Of a stretch of 64,000 bases of DNA, positions 24,976 through 35,789 are shown one piece after another. The position numbers and the translations under genes are program-made. Numbering within the stretch: the first letter of the stretch is position 1; every line of letters begins with the position of its first letter. The notes below the pieces were generated by a model. The model did no database searches. It was given only the letters and a program-made list of their open reading frames with translations, and was not told the DNA's origin. This stretch comes from Pseudofabraea citricarpa. Its lineage: Eukaryota > Ascomycota > Leotiomycetes > Helotiales > Dermateaceae. The stretch is from positions 1 to 64,000 of the forward strand of contig JAPWGK010000021.1 in the NCBI GenBank assembly GCA_029641185.1. The letters are read 5' to 3'.

Positions 24976-25498
24976 GAAGAATACCAACAGGTCGTGAACG
25001 GCAAGTGCGAGGCAAAAATCGTCAAGTAAGTCTTCTACGCTCTTGATATATATTCATACTAGTTTTAGTTCTAGAAGCAACATGCTAATGCCCCAAAAGC
25101 GCCTGGAGAGCACTCGGTACTGTCGAGAATGCCTCTCTTATCATTAGCGACCGCCGCACTGTTCTCCGGGACGAGCTTGTTGAAGTCGACAAGGTCCTCC
25201 CTGACAAGGTTGAGAAGGGCTGCTATGTGAAGCATCGTCCATACCACAAGTGGTATTACATGTCAAAGCAGACCCCAGAGGACGTAGCACTGTTTCTTAC
25301 TTGGAATTCTAAGCACGAGAGTTCCTTTTCAGGTTCGTTCCTTGAAGTGTTGATATATTATCAGAAGAAAACATGTGCTGATAGCTTCGGATTCTAGATT
25401 TTCCGCCACACGGGGCTGCTATGTACTTTGGGGACCCTGAGGTTGCGAGGGAGAGCTTGGAAGTGAGAATCATCGCTCTCAAGTATTTGAAGATGTAA
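24976..25498 (+). pseudogene. 5'-truncated AsaB/CmcJ-family copy
   Basis: Three exon-like blocks (to 25025, 25100-25332, 25398-25498) with good GT-AG borders encode only the C-terminal half of the family. They read EEYQQVVNGKCEAKIVN, NAWRALGTVENASLIISDRR, then HRPYHKWYYMSKQTPEDV and DFPPHGAAMYFGDPEVARES ending KYLKM-stop. The intron after K-I-V-(N) sits at the same place as in the intact paralogue at 14385-15503 (RIV-N), which confirms kinship. The N-terminal half is missing; instead the sequence runs into the flavoprotein debris upstream. The sequences differ too much for a recent local duplication. Confidence 0.75.
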
Positions 25499-25896
25499 AA
25501 TATTATCATTGCTTATGACTCAAGGGCCGGGCCATCACTAAATGATCAGTTCAAGCTGATCGATTTTTCACTTGTGTGCGAGTTTTCAATTGGTTTCGTA
25601 GTAGAAAACTTCTTCTCAGGTTCACGTCTACAAAAAAGCCAAAAGAACATGTGTATTTCAATGAGGGTAATTTCAATTTCAAGATGAGTATACATAACCA
25701 AGCTCAGTAATTCCATGATCTGCACGAACATCCAAAAGCCTTAGCTGTTAGACAACCCCCATTTGTGTCACAACGCAACCCGTACACCACAATACCACAC
25801 TATTCCTCGCGTCAGTCTCCTGTTGGAATACTCTATTGTGCTGTCAACAAACGGATAAGTTGCCGATAGGGTTGATCAAGTACCCTTGGGTGTATT

Positions 25897-26136
25897 TCAA
25901 CGACTTTTAGCATCTAGTTCTGGGAGAAGTCTGATATCCTCCCGGGAGCCCTTGGTCGCTAGTTTCTGGAAGGTCGAAAGAGGGGCATAATCACGGCCAG
26001 CAACCATGGCTTTCCATGGCTGGACTCTTTCCCCCAGAGGGGCATCGGCCGTTTGAGTCTTGGGAAGCGTACCATCGGATTCGTAGCTTCCCAGATCTGA
26101 GCGCGGGGAAGAAGGGCTTGACCCGGAGGAAGACAT
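25897..26136 (-). CDS. Small Ser-rich protein, unknown
   Basis: An uninterrupted 79-codon frame from an ATG at 26136: MSSSGSSPSSPRSDLGSYES...VQPWKAMVAGRDYAPLSTF..., stop at 25897. It has a Ser/Pro-rich N-terminus and a charged C-terminus with no membrane segment or known motif. It could be a real small gene, the N-terminus of a larger decayed gene, or chance. Confidence 0.35.
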   Translation of the reverse strand: MSSSGSSPSSPRSDLGSYESDGTLPKTQTADAPLGERVQPWKAMVAGRDYAPLSTFQKLATKGSREDIRLLPELDAKSR

Positions 26137-26886
26137 AGTCTCGAACTGGAATTCAAGTTATTTTCTGCAATCTTTCTGTATACGTCTTTAGAGTTTTGTA
26201 GCGCTATGAGACAAAAGCAAGACGGGAACAAAACTTGCGGAGGTGTTGATGGCAACTTGCAAGATGGTGGTGCTGGGGGACAGATGGGGCTCTTGCTTCA
26301 AGGTACAATGTCTATCGTCCTATCTGCATTGTCTGCTCCCAGCTTTGGCCAGAAACCATACAGTCGCACAGCATTCTAAAGCGGGATTCAGTAATTTAGC
26401 CGCATAAGACTTCTGGCTCTGTCTTGCGATGGTATGCAATAGGAGGAAGGGAAAGAAGGGCATGAAGGGCACATGGTCGATTTGCACTTTGGAGTGTGGT
26501 GGCACGAAAATGTGCCAGTCGTCGTGCCAAGAGCAAAGTGAGGCTGTCGAACGCTGCTTTATGTAGCATTCCATGGGCCGCCAGTGCGGCTCCGCAAGTC
26601 ATAAAATTTGTGTTGTTTCTTGACGTACATTGCGCCAGTGTTACCCCATATGTGACCTCTAACATATACGTCCTTGTAATCTTTGCATCTGGTGCCGAAT
26701 CACTGCAAGCAAAAATATATGCCGCAGCGTGATCCACGTCGCATGCCACACCACAACCGCAACATTTGCCATCGTCTTTCACGTCGCCATGCAGTGTAAA
26801 TGAAACTCAAAGGAAGCAATATATTCTTGTCGTCGCTTATCTGCTGAAAACCCGAACCGCGAGCGGCTCTCCAATCCAGACAAGAC

Positions 26887-28173
26887 ATGCAGGTGCTTCA
26901 AGGAATCTCTGGACAGCGCGCTGCCGTCATCAGTTCCATTGTCGAAGAGTTTCGTCCGAACTTGGAGCCTTTGGCAGACAAATATCGCATCATTCACCAA
27001 GATCCAGAGCTGTCTTGCTGCGAATCACGCACGGCAGCACTCGTCGCAGACTATCTCGAGGGACTTTCGTTCGAGGTCCACCGGAACGTCGGTGGCCATG
27101 GCGTCGCAGGCATCCTGCGCAACGGCAGTGGGAACACAGTTCTGCTTCGATCGGAATTAGATGCACTCCCGATTCGAGAAGAGACCAACTTGCCATACGC
27201 CAGCGTGAAACATATGCTGGATAGCTGGGGTGCCGAGAGGCCAGTGATGCATGCGTGTGGGCACGATATGCACATGGCATGTCTGATGGCAGCATCAAAG
27301 CTCTTGTGGTCAGCAAAGTCTCGATGGACAGGAACTCTGGTTGTTGTCTTCCAACCCAATGAGGAGCACACAGGAGGTGCACAGGCTATGGTTGACGATG
27401 GACTTTACAGTAAAGTGCCGATTCCAGATGTCGTGCTCGGACAGCACTCGATACCAATGAAGAGTGGAAGGGTCACTGTTAGCGGAGGTCCAGTACTGGC
27501 TGCTGCAGACACGATCAAGATTCGATTTTTTGGGAGTCTTGGAGATACTCTTAACCCCGGACGATCTGCGAATCCAATAATGATAGCTGCATATATGGCA
27601 GTTCGGTTGCAGAGCATCAAGAACTCGGAAGTTCCCCCAAAGGAGTTTGCTGTCATCAACTGCGAAGCCATCCAAGCAGGAATCCCTGGCAATGATTTTC
27701 TAGAATACGCTGACCTCACCATTGGCGTCAAGACCTACAGCCCTGACCTGAGAGAACGAATCTTCCAAGCCATCAAGCGATTCGCCAAGGCAGAGACTGA
27801 AGCAGCTGGTGTACAAAAGATGCCAACAATCGACAGGACTGTCCGCGCGCCGTTGACTAGTAACTCCCAGGAGGTCGCGAATAGCCTCAACAAGACCTTT
27901 CAAACCCATTTCAAGGAAATGACGGGCACGCAAGAGCAGAGACCGGCTTGCGAAGATTTTTCTCTTCTCGCAACATCGCAGGATCGACCGTATGCATTCT
28001 GGTTCTTCGGCAGAGTCGATCCTACAGAATGGGACCGAGCTGTCAAAGAAGGGACCGTTGCTTTGCTTCCTGGCAACCACTCCCCTTACAACGCGCCGGC
28101 GATTCAACCTACTTTGAGAACAGGAGCAGATGCACTGGCTGTGGCTGCTCTCACCTTTCTAGGACACGATTGA
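26887..28173 (+). CDS. M20D-family amidohydrolase (IAA-amino-acid/hippurate hydrolase type)
   Basis: Single exon, 428 residues, from the ATG at 26887. The family are di-metal enzymes that cleave N-acyl or N-carboxyacyl amino acids. Seen are LLRSELDALPIREETNLPYA near 87-105, the metal motif HACGHDMHM at 122-130, the catalytic pair in VFQPNEEHTGGAQAM near 155-170, the ligand His in VLGQHSIPMKSG, and the C-terminal GNHSPYNAP. All metal ligands look present. Oddly, the dimerisation-domain signature G-x-G-G-H-x-x-x-P, whose His normally reaches the partner active site, reads FFGSLGDTLNPGRSANP here. That loss could change substrate choice or activity. No signal peptide is evident, so it is probably cytosolic. 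Flanking sequence on both sides is gene-poor. Confidence 0.9.
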   Translation: MQVLQGISGQRAAVISSIVEEFRPNLEPLADKYRIIHQDPELSCCESRTAALVADYLEGLSFEVHRNVGGHGVAGILRNGSGNTVLLRSELDALPIREETNLPYASVKHMLDSWGAERPVMHACGHDMHMACLMAASKLLWSAKSRWTGTLVVVFQPNEEHTGGAQAMVDDGLYSKVPIPDVVLGQHSIPMKSGRVTVSGGPVLAAADTIKIRFFGSLGDTLNPGRSANPIMIAAYMAVRLQSIKNSEVPPKEFAVINCEAIQAGIPGNDFLEYADLTIGVKTYSPDLRERIFQAIKRFAKAETEAAGVQKMPTIDRTVRAPLTSNSQEVANSLNKTFQTHFKEMTGTQEQRPACEDFSLLATSQDRPYAFWFFGRVDPTEWDRAVKEGTVALLPGNHSPYNAPAIQPTLRTGADALAVAALTFLGHD

Positions 28174-28436
28174 GACCAGGAAAGAATGGATACATGGCGT
28201 GCACCTGCTATGTATAAAATAAAATAAATTGGTGATTTCTTAATAATTCCTGTCCCGATTCCAATGATGTATTGTGCATGACTGTATGCTTCGCAGTAAT
28301 GTAAATCCAATCATTATAATATTACCACACCGTAAATATGATGCCTTTTTTCCCCGTGTAGTTTACCCTCTTCAGCCTCTGGCTTCGCCCGGCTGAGTAG
28401 CAGAACTTCGCAAACGCCACCACATCTCCCCTCTTT

Positions 28437-31400
28437 GATAACCTGCTTGCTATACATTGTACTCCAAAAAGGTACCGCTGCCAACTCTATTGGAATCAAT
28501 GAGGAGATTGAGGAATCTGAGCTGGCTGTGTATCTTGACCACATCTCTCGTAATTTATACCGTTATGAATCAGAACAACTCCGAAGCGTCGCAATCAGCT
28601 ACCTTAAGCAGGCTCCGACGACTCTCAACTCTTCCACTATCGAATCTATTGGACATTGAGTATGTGCATTTGTTTCTTTCTTTCGGATTTTGTCCGCTGA
28701 TTGTGCATTTTAGTATAATCATCATACCAGATGCAGAGCATCAGCCTCGAAACCTGAGCCCTTTGCTCGGCTTGATCTCCTCAACAACGCTGAAAGCTAA
28801 AGTATTTCTTCTAGAATATGAAATAGGAAAGCAAAACAGTCTCGTGTGGTACTTGCTTATCCGTAGTGGAGCGGACCTCCTAGATCATATTTCGAATGAG
28901 CATATGGACTACGCTGTGAGTCGCAATTAGGAACTCTGATTCCTCCTCGCGTAGCAGTATGTTAACCTTATGAACAGACTTCCGGTCGACCACTGATCTT
29001 CATCTCTTTTAGGCTTAGAGGATTGATTGCGAAAAGTGCACATCTAACACTAATTGCTTTCGTCCACGCTAAATTTTTGATAGGCAATAGTCACATTAAA
29101 TGGCTGGCTGTCATACGATCCAGCATTCCAACCTATATAGAATGTCTAGTCGGGAGTTGTGTTTCTTAGTACTCCATACTCTACTTATGAACGTCGAAAT
29201 CAATGGGAGCAATTGACCTTGATTTTGCGATCATGTACGCAATTGAGCAAACAGCGTTTGTTAGAGGCTGAGGCTGAGGCTGCTGTGGTCGCCGGTGTTT
29301 CTAGACAATTTGAGGAAGCAGGCATTGATACACCTGTCATCTCGGTCTATGAGACTAAACCAACGAAGATTAGTCGTGGGTGGTTCTTGTACCAACGAAG
29401 ACTTGTAATTTCAACAGAATTTTGGGTCATATTCACCCGATCGCTAACACATATTATAGCTTGTCGATCGGATATTCGCAGAAACATCTGCAAAGAATGA
29501 AAAACTTGTTGCAGGCAATACTGATCATGATGAAATCGGCAGTATTCACCTAGAACATTTGGTGTATTCAGAAATTGTGCAGATGATACGAGTAGTGCTC
29601 AAACAACCACGTCGAACAACCACCCAAGTTTCAAGGCCAGGGAAGCAAAGCACATCATTCCACAGTCAACTTGTCTAACTCTTGAATTAGAAGCGTACAA
29701 AGCCAGGTTCCCAGTTGCTACGACAGCTTCTATTCAACACACAACAGCAGAAAGTAAGTGTCACCAAGAGCCTTTCCGACTCACTCGCCATTAACTAAGC
29801 CACACGGATGAGAGCTGCTGACACTCGAACAGCAAAAGAACATCCCCTAGCAACCTCTCCAATAATTTCCAAGACGATGCCTTCTTCATCTGGAAGCTAC
29901 CAGCTTGTAGTTCACGAAATTGCAGTGAAAAACAAAGCCCCCGAAATGCCACAATACATGATGAGGCCACAAGAACGCAATCCGAATTTTGTAGGGAGAC
30001 TTGATGTTTTGTCCCAACTAGACGAAGCTTTGCTCCCTCCTCAAACCGGTAAGCAGATACCCGGGCTGCGTGCTTTCGCAGTGTGTGGCATGGGTGGACT
30101 GGGTAAAACTCAAATCGCGACAGAATTTGCCTTTGCTCGACAAAGGCATTTTGATGCTGTCTTTTGGGTTCAGGCAGACCAGAGCACAAAGTTCGGTGAG
30201 AGTTTCGAGGCAATTGCGCAAAAACTTGGACTCGTCAGCACTGCCGATGTACCTGGCAGAGTCGTCAGTCGCAATGTGGTTCTCGAGTGGCTCTCGAAAC
30301 CTCGGAAAGCCTCATCACCAAGCATCAAGGGAGAGGCGATATCCGGATCGGAGAACGCAACCTGGTTGATGGTATTTGATAACGCAGATCGAATAGATCT
30401 CTTGCATGATTATTGGCCTGTGGCAGCAGATCATGGATCAATCTTGGTGACAAGTCGGGATCCCCTGGCTAAAATTCCACGGATGGGCTTAGCTAAAAGT
30501 GGAATCGACCTCGATTACTTCCCATTGGACGATTCAGCACATCTACTGCATATATTGGTTGAAGAACAACAAACATCGGAAAGCCAGGTGGCTGCCCTGG
30601 AGCTCTCGAAGCAAATGGGGGGTTTGACAATGGTGATATCTCTGACAGCGTCACTCATCGTTCGACGGGAAATGACCATTAAACAGTTCCTGGACGCATA
30701 TGGAAGCAAACCTTCGATTATTGAACTGAACAAAGTTGAGATTATGCCGCAGCCTGACATACAGCGGCAAATGCTGCTGACTGTTTGGAATTTGCAGGCT
30801 TTCACCCCGGATGCTTTAAGCCTCTTGAATGTACTGTCTTTATTAGACCCCGACCACATCGAAGAATCCATTCTGACGACTCAATTTCCGAATGGCACAA
30901 CCCAAGTGCTGTTTCCAATGGGAGCTGCCTACTTCGAGGCACGCCTTCAATTAATCAAGGCTTCTCTTATCAAGCACAACAAAGAAAGCAGCCACTTATC
31001 TTTGCATCGACTAGTCCAAGAAGTTGCTCAAGCTCATATGACTGCGCAAAACTTTCAGGACCAATTTGAAGCTATAGTGCAGCTTCTATATTGTGCATGG
31101 CCTCACAATACCGATGAGAAGTTTTGATTCGATAATAGATTAGGGGTAGCTTCGGATAAAGTTCTCTAGCATGTCGTGCATTTACAAACATTGTATCAGG
31201 AGAATCCGCAGTTGAACATTAAGGTGGACATACAGCGAACCTTTATCAGGCTTCTCCGGCTCAGTGGATGGTGCGAAATTCCAATACTTACTGATTCAAT
31301 TACTCACTCATCACAGGTACCTCTTGGAACGGACTCAATTTGAGTCCGGAAAGATACTACTGGACGCGGCGCTGGCAATTTGCGAAGAGTTCCCAGAACA

Positions 31401-32391
31401 GATGCCAGATCTGCATGCTGATATCTTCTTTGCCCTATCGAAGTACGGCTCACGAACTCACATAAATCCAGAACAAACGTTCGAGTACTCCCGTCGATAT
31501 CTCTTTTTGTGCGAGAAAATGAACGACGGCTCAGATCGTGCTCGGGCTGACCTGGTCACAGCCCACGCAGGCCTAGCCCTTGCCTATTTGCTAATAAAAG
31601 ACTACGAAAATGCCTTGGCAGAAAGTAAAGTAGCATACGAGCTGAACTTGATGGGTAAAGATGTGATCGCAGGGCGTCAGTGGCCTCATTTCGCCGTCAT
31701 CTACTACGGGTGGTCACCTTCATGTCTTGATCGGGACGCAGAAGCCGAAGAATTGCTTATGACACTGATCAACTTCAGAAGGAAAAAGTTCGGGTTAGAC
31801 GAGATGGAATCAATCAAGTATGGGCACCTCCTTTTGGAATCCGTATAAAATGATTTCATTCGTAGCTAACTTCTATCTCAAAAAGACTGGCATATGTGCT
31901 CCATCCACTGGGTAACGTCCTCGCAAAGTTGAGGCGCAAAGAAGAGAGCCCCAAGGTGTACGAACGCGCGTTCGCTACCTATCAAGCGACAGCCAGTAAT
32001 AATTACTTCCGCAAAGCTCAAATTTGTGTCAAGCTCGCTGAGTATTATGTTATGGAAAGGCTGGGAAGCCAGAGGCCGCAAGGTAATTATTGAGCCACGT
32101 CATCTATATGTATGCTATTGGTTCAAAATAGCTAATATAGGTTCCCACTACAGCACGTACTTCGAGCAAGCTCTCAAAATCTTCGGGGAGTACTCTTACT
32201 ACAAACTAGAGATCGCAATGACAACTTTCAGGAAGGCTGAATTCCACCGCAACCTTGTAAATGAAGCTGGAGTTGAAGTGCTTAGGCAAGAGGCAGCTGC
32301 GCTATATAAACAGCTGGTGCCGAATTACGATAGGGTCAGGGAGCTGACTGCCGAGGACTACAAAAGTACTCTACTTTTCTGGTCAACGTGA
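28437..32391 (+). pseudogene. Degenerate NLR: SesB-like hydrolase, NB-ARC, TPR, with nonsense codons
   Basis: From about 28740 an alpha/beta-hydrolase (SesB/DUF676-like) module is readable: AKVFLLEYE, GADLLDHISNEH, then across an intron GRPLIFISFRLRGLIAKSA, GVVFLSTPYS, VISVYETKPTKI and LVDRIFAETSAKNEKL. The expected GHSLGG nucleophile elbow is SFRLRG, so the catalytic Ser is lost. The frame slips at the GGG run 29152-29154. From the ATG at 29808 an open frame gives NB-ARC: CGMGGLGKTQIA, WLMVFDNADR, GSILVTSRDP and LHRLVQEVAQAH. That frame stops at TGA 31125-31127. Homologous sequence continues in the same frame through TAG 31167-31169 (FDNRLGVASDKVL then HVVHLQTLYQE). Three in-frame introns then give TPR-like repeats: one ends just before YLLERTQFES, the others are 31818-31885 and 32083-32140. 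The reading ends at 32391. A truncated protein from 29808-31127 could still be made. Confidence 0.75.
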
Positions 32392-32635
32392 ACTGGGGAG
32401 CCTATATGAAACACGCAGCATGGAAGATTCAATTACTGTATGATAATGCGAATTAGCCGAAGATATTTATGTTTTTGATGTCAAGGTCTTGAGGTTGGTG
32501 TTATTGTGTCATCAACTTGTATCTCATATACAGAGCTACACAGAAACAACCAGCGCCTTAATAGAGCTAAAACCTTTAGTTGTGGTGTGAAATTATGTAC
32601 ATTAGACGCTATGAGCTCAACCGTTGCTCAGGGGC

Positions 32636-34397
32636 CTATTTCCAAGGCCGATAATCCCAGAAACAGAACGCGGTGGAGAGCAAGCCGGCGGGCACAGAAG
32701 GAATAGCAAAAACCCAAACCCGTAGATCATCCTGTCCAAATTCCTGGAAGTTCATGCCAAAAAAGGAACAGATGAAGGTAGTAGGAACGAAAAGTATAGC
32801 CAGGATAGTTAGACGCTTGACCTTCTCCCCTTGCGAGATCGAGTTCCGAGATTCTCTCAGCATGGCGCCGTTCATGATCGTTGCAGTGCCATCAATACAG
32901 CGTATTGTCAAGTCCTGTAGCCGGGTCAATAGACAAGTACAATCCTTGACAAGCAAATCGTGTGCCCATGTGGCAACAGTAATGTCGGCTTTATCAATTT
33001 CGCGAGGCCATTTGGGATCCACGGGACACTCGAGACGTGCAATTAGCTCGCGCATATACGTTATATGGTCATCTAACAAGCTTTTCCTGGATCTCAAGCT
33101 TGCGAGTGATAACTCCTCCTCGATATCGGATGAGCGAAGCGCATCATCGATATGAGCGGTCATGAAGTTTATGAACTGACTTTCACTACAAGTTGCAAAA
33201 GTAAAGAGCTCATTCAAAGCATACATGGCATCCACTTGCATGACTCTATGATTCAGTGTAGAGCCATACTGCGTCAGCAGTAGTTCCGCGCTTTGTGAAT
33301 ATTGCCTTCTAGTCGACGCTTCTGCCAATCGTGGAGGGACTGTGGAGGCTGGGGACTCTGACTGCGATATCAAAGATACATTGGGAAAATTCTGTATCGT
33401 TGGGAGACAGGGATTTGGACGTAATGATTGTGGGTCTGACCTGTCAAGCCAAGGTGCCGGACTGCCTTCTACTAGATCTTTCCCAATATCTAGCCAGATC
33501 ATAGCTATTATTTCCCGGTCAGAATACTGCTCTTGAACAGGCCATATAAAAAAAGACATACCGACCCACCCGCTCCCCTTCCTGTTCACACAACATGAGA
33601 CTCTCTGTTCCAGGGTATACATTGTTTCATTGTGGACCGAGAACCGTCTAACTATCGAGGAGCCAGGTTGGCCTCCCGAGTCCAGTTCCCGATGATGTCT
33701 CTGCACGACCCTAATATCGTCCCTTCGTAGAATGTCCACGTCTCGACCTCGCCAAGCTACCGGCCTTTCACATATTGTTGTCATCTTGAGTTGGATTATA
33801 TTTCGAGAGGACGATGGCACCATGGGCAAGTCGAAATTGTCTTTTGGGTGGAGGAAGTCAAGGTGCTGACGGAAGAACTCTGGGTCAATACGGAAATGAG
33901 CTCCTAAAAGTCGAAGCCATTCCGGAGAGGCATATCCTCTCAGGAACACTAGCTGAGGCGAAGTGCCAACAACGTGAGGATTTGCGAGATATTGTTCTGG
34001 TCCGGTATTGCAGTCGTATCCAACACTTTCATGGCGAGCCCCGTCGCCAAGGTGTGTTGAAATGACAAAATCATAGGTTGATGAAGAGGGCACAGCCGCT
34101 GAAGACGCTCTGTATGGAGATGGGTCAATGAAACGGGCAAGAGATCGGTAGTGGATTCCGGAGCAGAGAAAGTTTTCGGGCAATCAATCGCTCGGAGTAG
34201 CCAGCAATCGCTGCTGCGTAGTGCTCAGGATGCCCTGTCTTCTGGTAGTTTGAAGCGCTCGTCTGCACAGGAGTCGTAGCAGGTCTTTCGTTCGTGTTCG
34301 TGTTGGTGGAGTACGGAGATGGAGACGGCGACGGGGACAGGGACGGGGACGGATGCGATAGCAAAGTTGAACTGGCTTCCAGACGCTGTAAATCCAT
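32636..34397 (-). CDS. CorA-like divalent cation transporter family protein, N-terminus disrupted
   Basis: The 514-codon minus frame ending at 32636 carries the fungal CorA-like architecture. The N-terminal domain has RFIDPSPYRASSAAV, LVFLRGYASPEWLRLLGAHFRIDPEFFRQHL and SVHNETMYTLEQRVSCCV. A long helical stalk follows, then two C-terminal membrane segments (LTILAILFVPTTFICSFF and VWVFAIPSVPAGLLSTAFCF). The GMNF motif sits between them where CorA has G-M-N. Metal selectivity cannot be told. The long frame has no ATG before a stop at about 34186. A plausible N-terminus starts at ATG 34397 in another frame (MDLQRLEASSTLL...AAAIAGYSERLIAR). The two frames join if one base of the TTTT run at 34173-34176 is extra. 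This may be a true frameshift or a sequence error. Confidence 0.75.
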
Positions 34398-34512
34398 AAT
34401 GGGACCTTGATGTCAGTCACAGCGTAGGTATATAGAACATGGGGAAGGAATTGGCACTGACGGCACTAGGACTTTGACGACGTCGATTCAGCGACAGCGA
34501 CAGCGACAGCGA
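34317..34512. repeat. GACGGN/GACAGC simple repeats upstream of CorA-like gene
   Basis: Imperfect hexamer runs: GGAGACGGCGACGGGGACAG near 34320-34350, within the CorA-like N-terminal frame where they encode Ser-Pro repeats, and AGCGACAGCGACAGCGACAG near 34489-34511 upstream of it. Confidence 0.7.
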
Positions 34513-34716
34513 TAGAGCAGCTGAACAAATCCCGGCAAAAATGGCAATAATACAGGCAAACTTCTCGGGGGTAGTTGAGGGCGTAATTCAGGGTTTAATT
34601 TCATGCAGGCCTTCCAAGCGGCGGCAACAACTTCAATAATGTGCTCGCTACCCGCAGGATACAGTAGTTCCTTCTGCAACTTTCCAAAGCTCAACCAGAC
34701 CAGCCTCCAACTTCAA

Positions 34717-34797
34717 CTTCAAGTCTCTCTTTCTCTCTGTCTCTGTCTCTGTCTCTATCTCTGTCTCTATCTCTATCTCTATCTCTATTTCTGTCCG
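34717..34797 (+). repeat. TCTCTG/TCTCTA microsatellite
   Basis: A pyrimidine-only-type run of CTCTCTGTCTCTATCTCTAT units lies 80-160 bases upstream of the SDR start codon at 34877. CT-rich tracts are common just upstream of fungal transcription starts, so it may serve as a promoter element. Confidence 0.7.
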
Positions 34798-34876
34798 ACC
34801 GACCTACATACGTCTGATCCCCTACGGCTTGCTCCTCTTGTCCCCTCGAGACGCCGCCCACGACTCCCCTTGCAAT

Positions 34877-35789
34877 ATGAGCGCAGCAACCAAGTCGGTT
34901 CTAGTCATCGGTGCGAACCGTGGCATCGGCTTGAACTTGGTACGAGCGCGGCTGGAAGGTTACGGGATCCATCCGCCCGGAGACGCGCCAAGATCCATCA
35001 GTGCTTGAGGTATGTCTACGGTATCTTTCGAGATGAAAGCAGGTGTGTCGCTGGCAGAAGACTCTCTGACAGACGCATAGTTGCAGAAGAAGGGTGCAAG
35101 TGTGATCGAGATAGACTTTCTCAAGGAAGATACCATTATCGCTGCTGCCAAGAGCTGGGGCCCCGAGCCCCTGGATATGCTCATCAATTCCGCTGGTAGG
35201 GAGCACCTTTCCATCTTCTACAGATAACGAACGGCTGTTGTGCACGCGCTGATGCATCACTCGTAGGAGTTGGGCCGGAACCATTTGTTTGGTCCGACCA
35301 CACGGCTGAGACTCTCCTCGAGAAGTTCCAGGTCAACACAATCGGACCCTTCCTTACTACGAAACACTTTTATCCCCATTTGAAAAGAAGCGTGCTCGGC
35401 AAGGTCATCAACATCTCTTCCCGGGGCGCATCCCTAGACCGAACCAACTCGAGATCAAGTATGCGGATACTCACCTCTCAGCAACATGCTGACATTTGGC
35501 TGTGCTGACATTACTCGCAGACAATGATGGCCTGAATCTGGGTTACCGTATGGCCAAAACAGCCTTGAACCAGCAGACTGTCACTCTCGCCAAAGAGTTT
35601 GAGTTCGCCGGCGAGAACATCGCGGTTCTGTCCATCTATCCTGGTTATCTGCCTACCCGGTTGAGTAGCTTCAGATCGCGCAATGACATGGAAGAGTGCA
35701 TCACCGGTATCGTCGATGTTGCTGAAGCTTTGACTCTGAAGAACACTGGAAGCTTCTTGAATTGGAAGGGCGAAAAGATGCTATGGTAA
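34877..35789 (+). CDS. Short-chain dehydrogenase/reductase, apparent frameshift near N-terminus
   Basis: An NAD(P)-dependent oxidoreductase of the classical SDR fold. The start at 34877 gives SVLVIGANRGIGLNLV with the cofactor motif (T)GANRGIG. The continuing homology (YERGWKVTGSIRPETRQDPSVLE) is in another frame from 34941. No intron fits, so bases seem missing or added at about 34937-34941. Introns then join LQKKGASVIEIDFL, MLINSAG|GVGPEPFVWSDHTAET and RGASLDRTNSRS|NNDGLNLGYRMAKTAL. The active-site Tyr-Met-Ala-Lys (YRMAK, YxxxK) and the upstream VINISS serine are intact. The last exon ends at 35789. If the shift is real the protein ends after 43 residues and the gene is dead. It is divergent from the CorA-like gene. 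Confidence 0.75.

Noticed and set aside
24758..25015. Minus-strand frame overlapping the truncated AsaB-like exon
   Set aside because: The + strand exon has family homology and a conserved intron position, so the overlapping minus frame is taken as a shadow.
31818..31885. Apparent frame break in the NLR TPR region near 31848
   Set aside because: A GTATGG donor at 31818 and AAG acceptor at 31884-31885 restore the frame (MESIK-LAYVLHPLGNVL), so this one is an ordinary intron.
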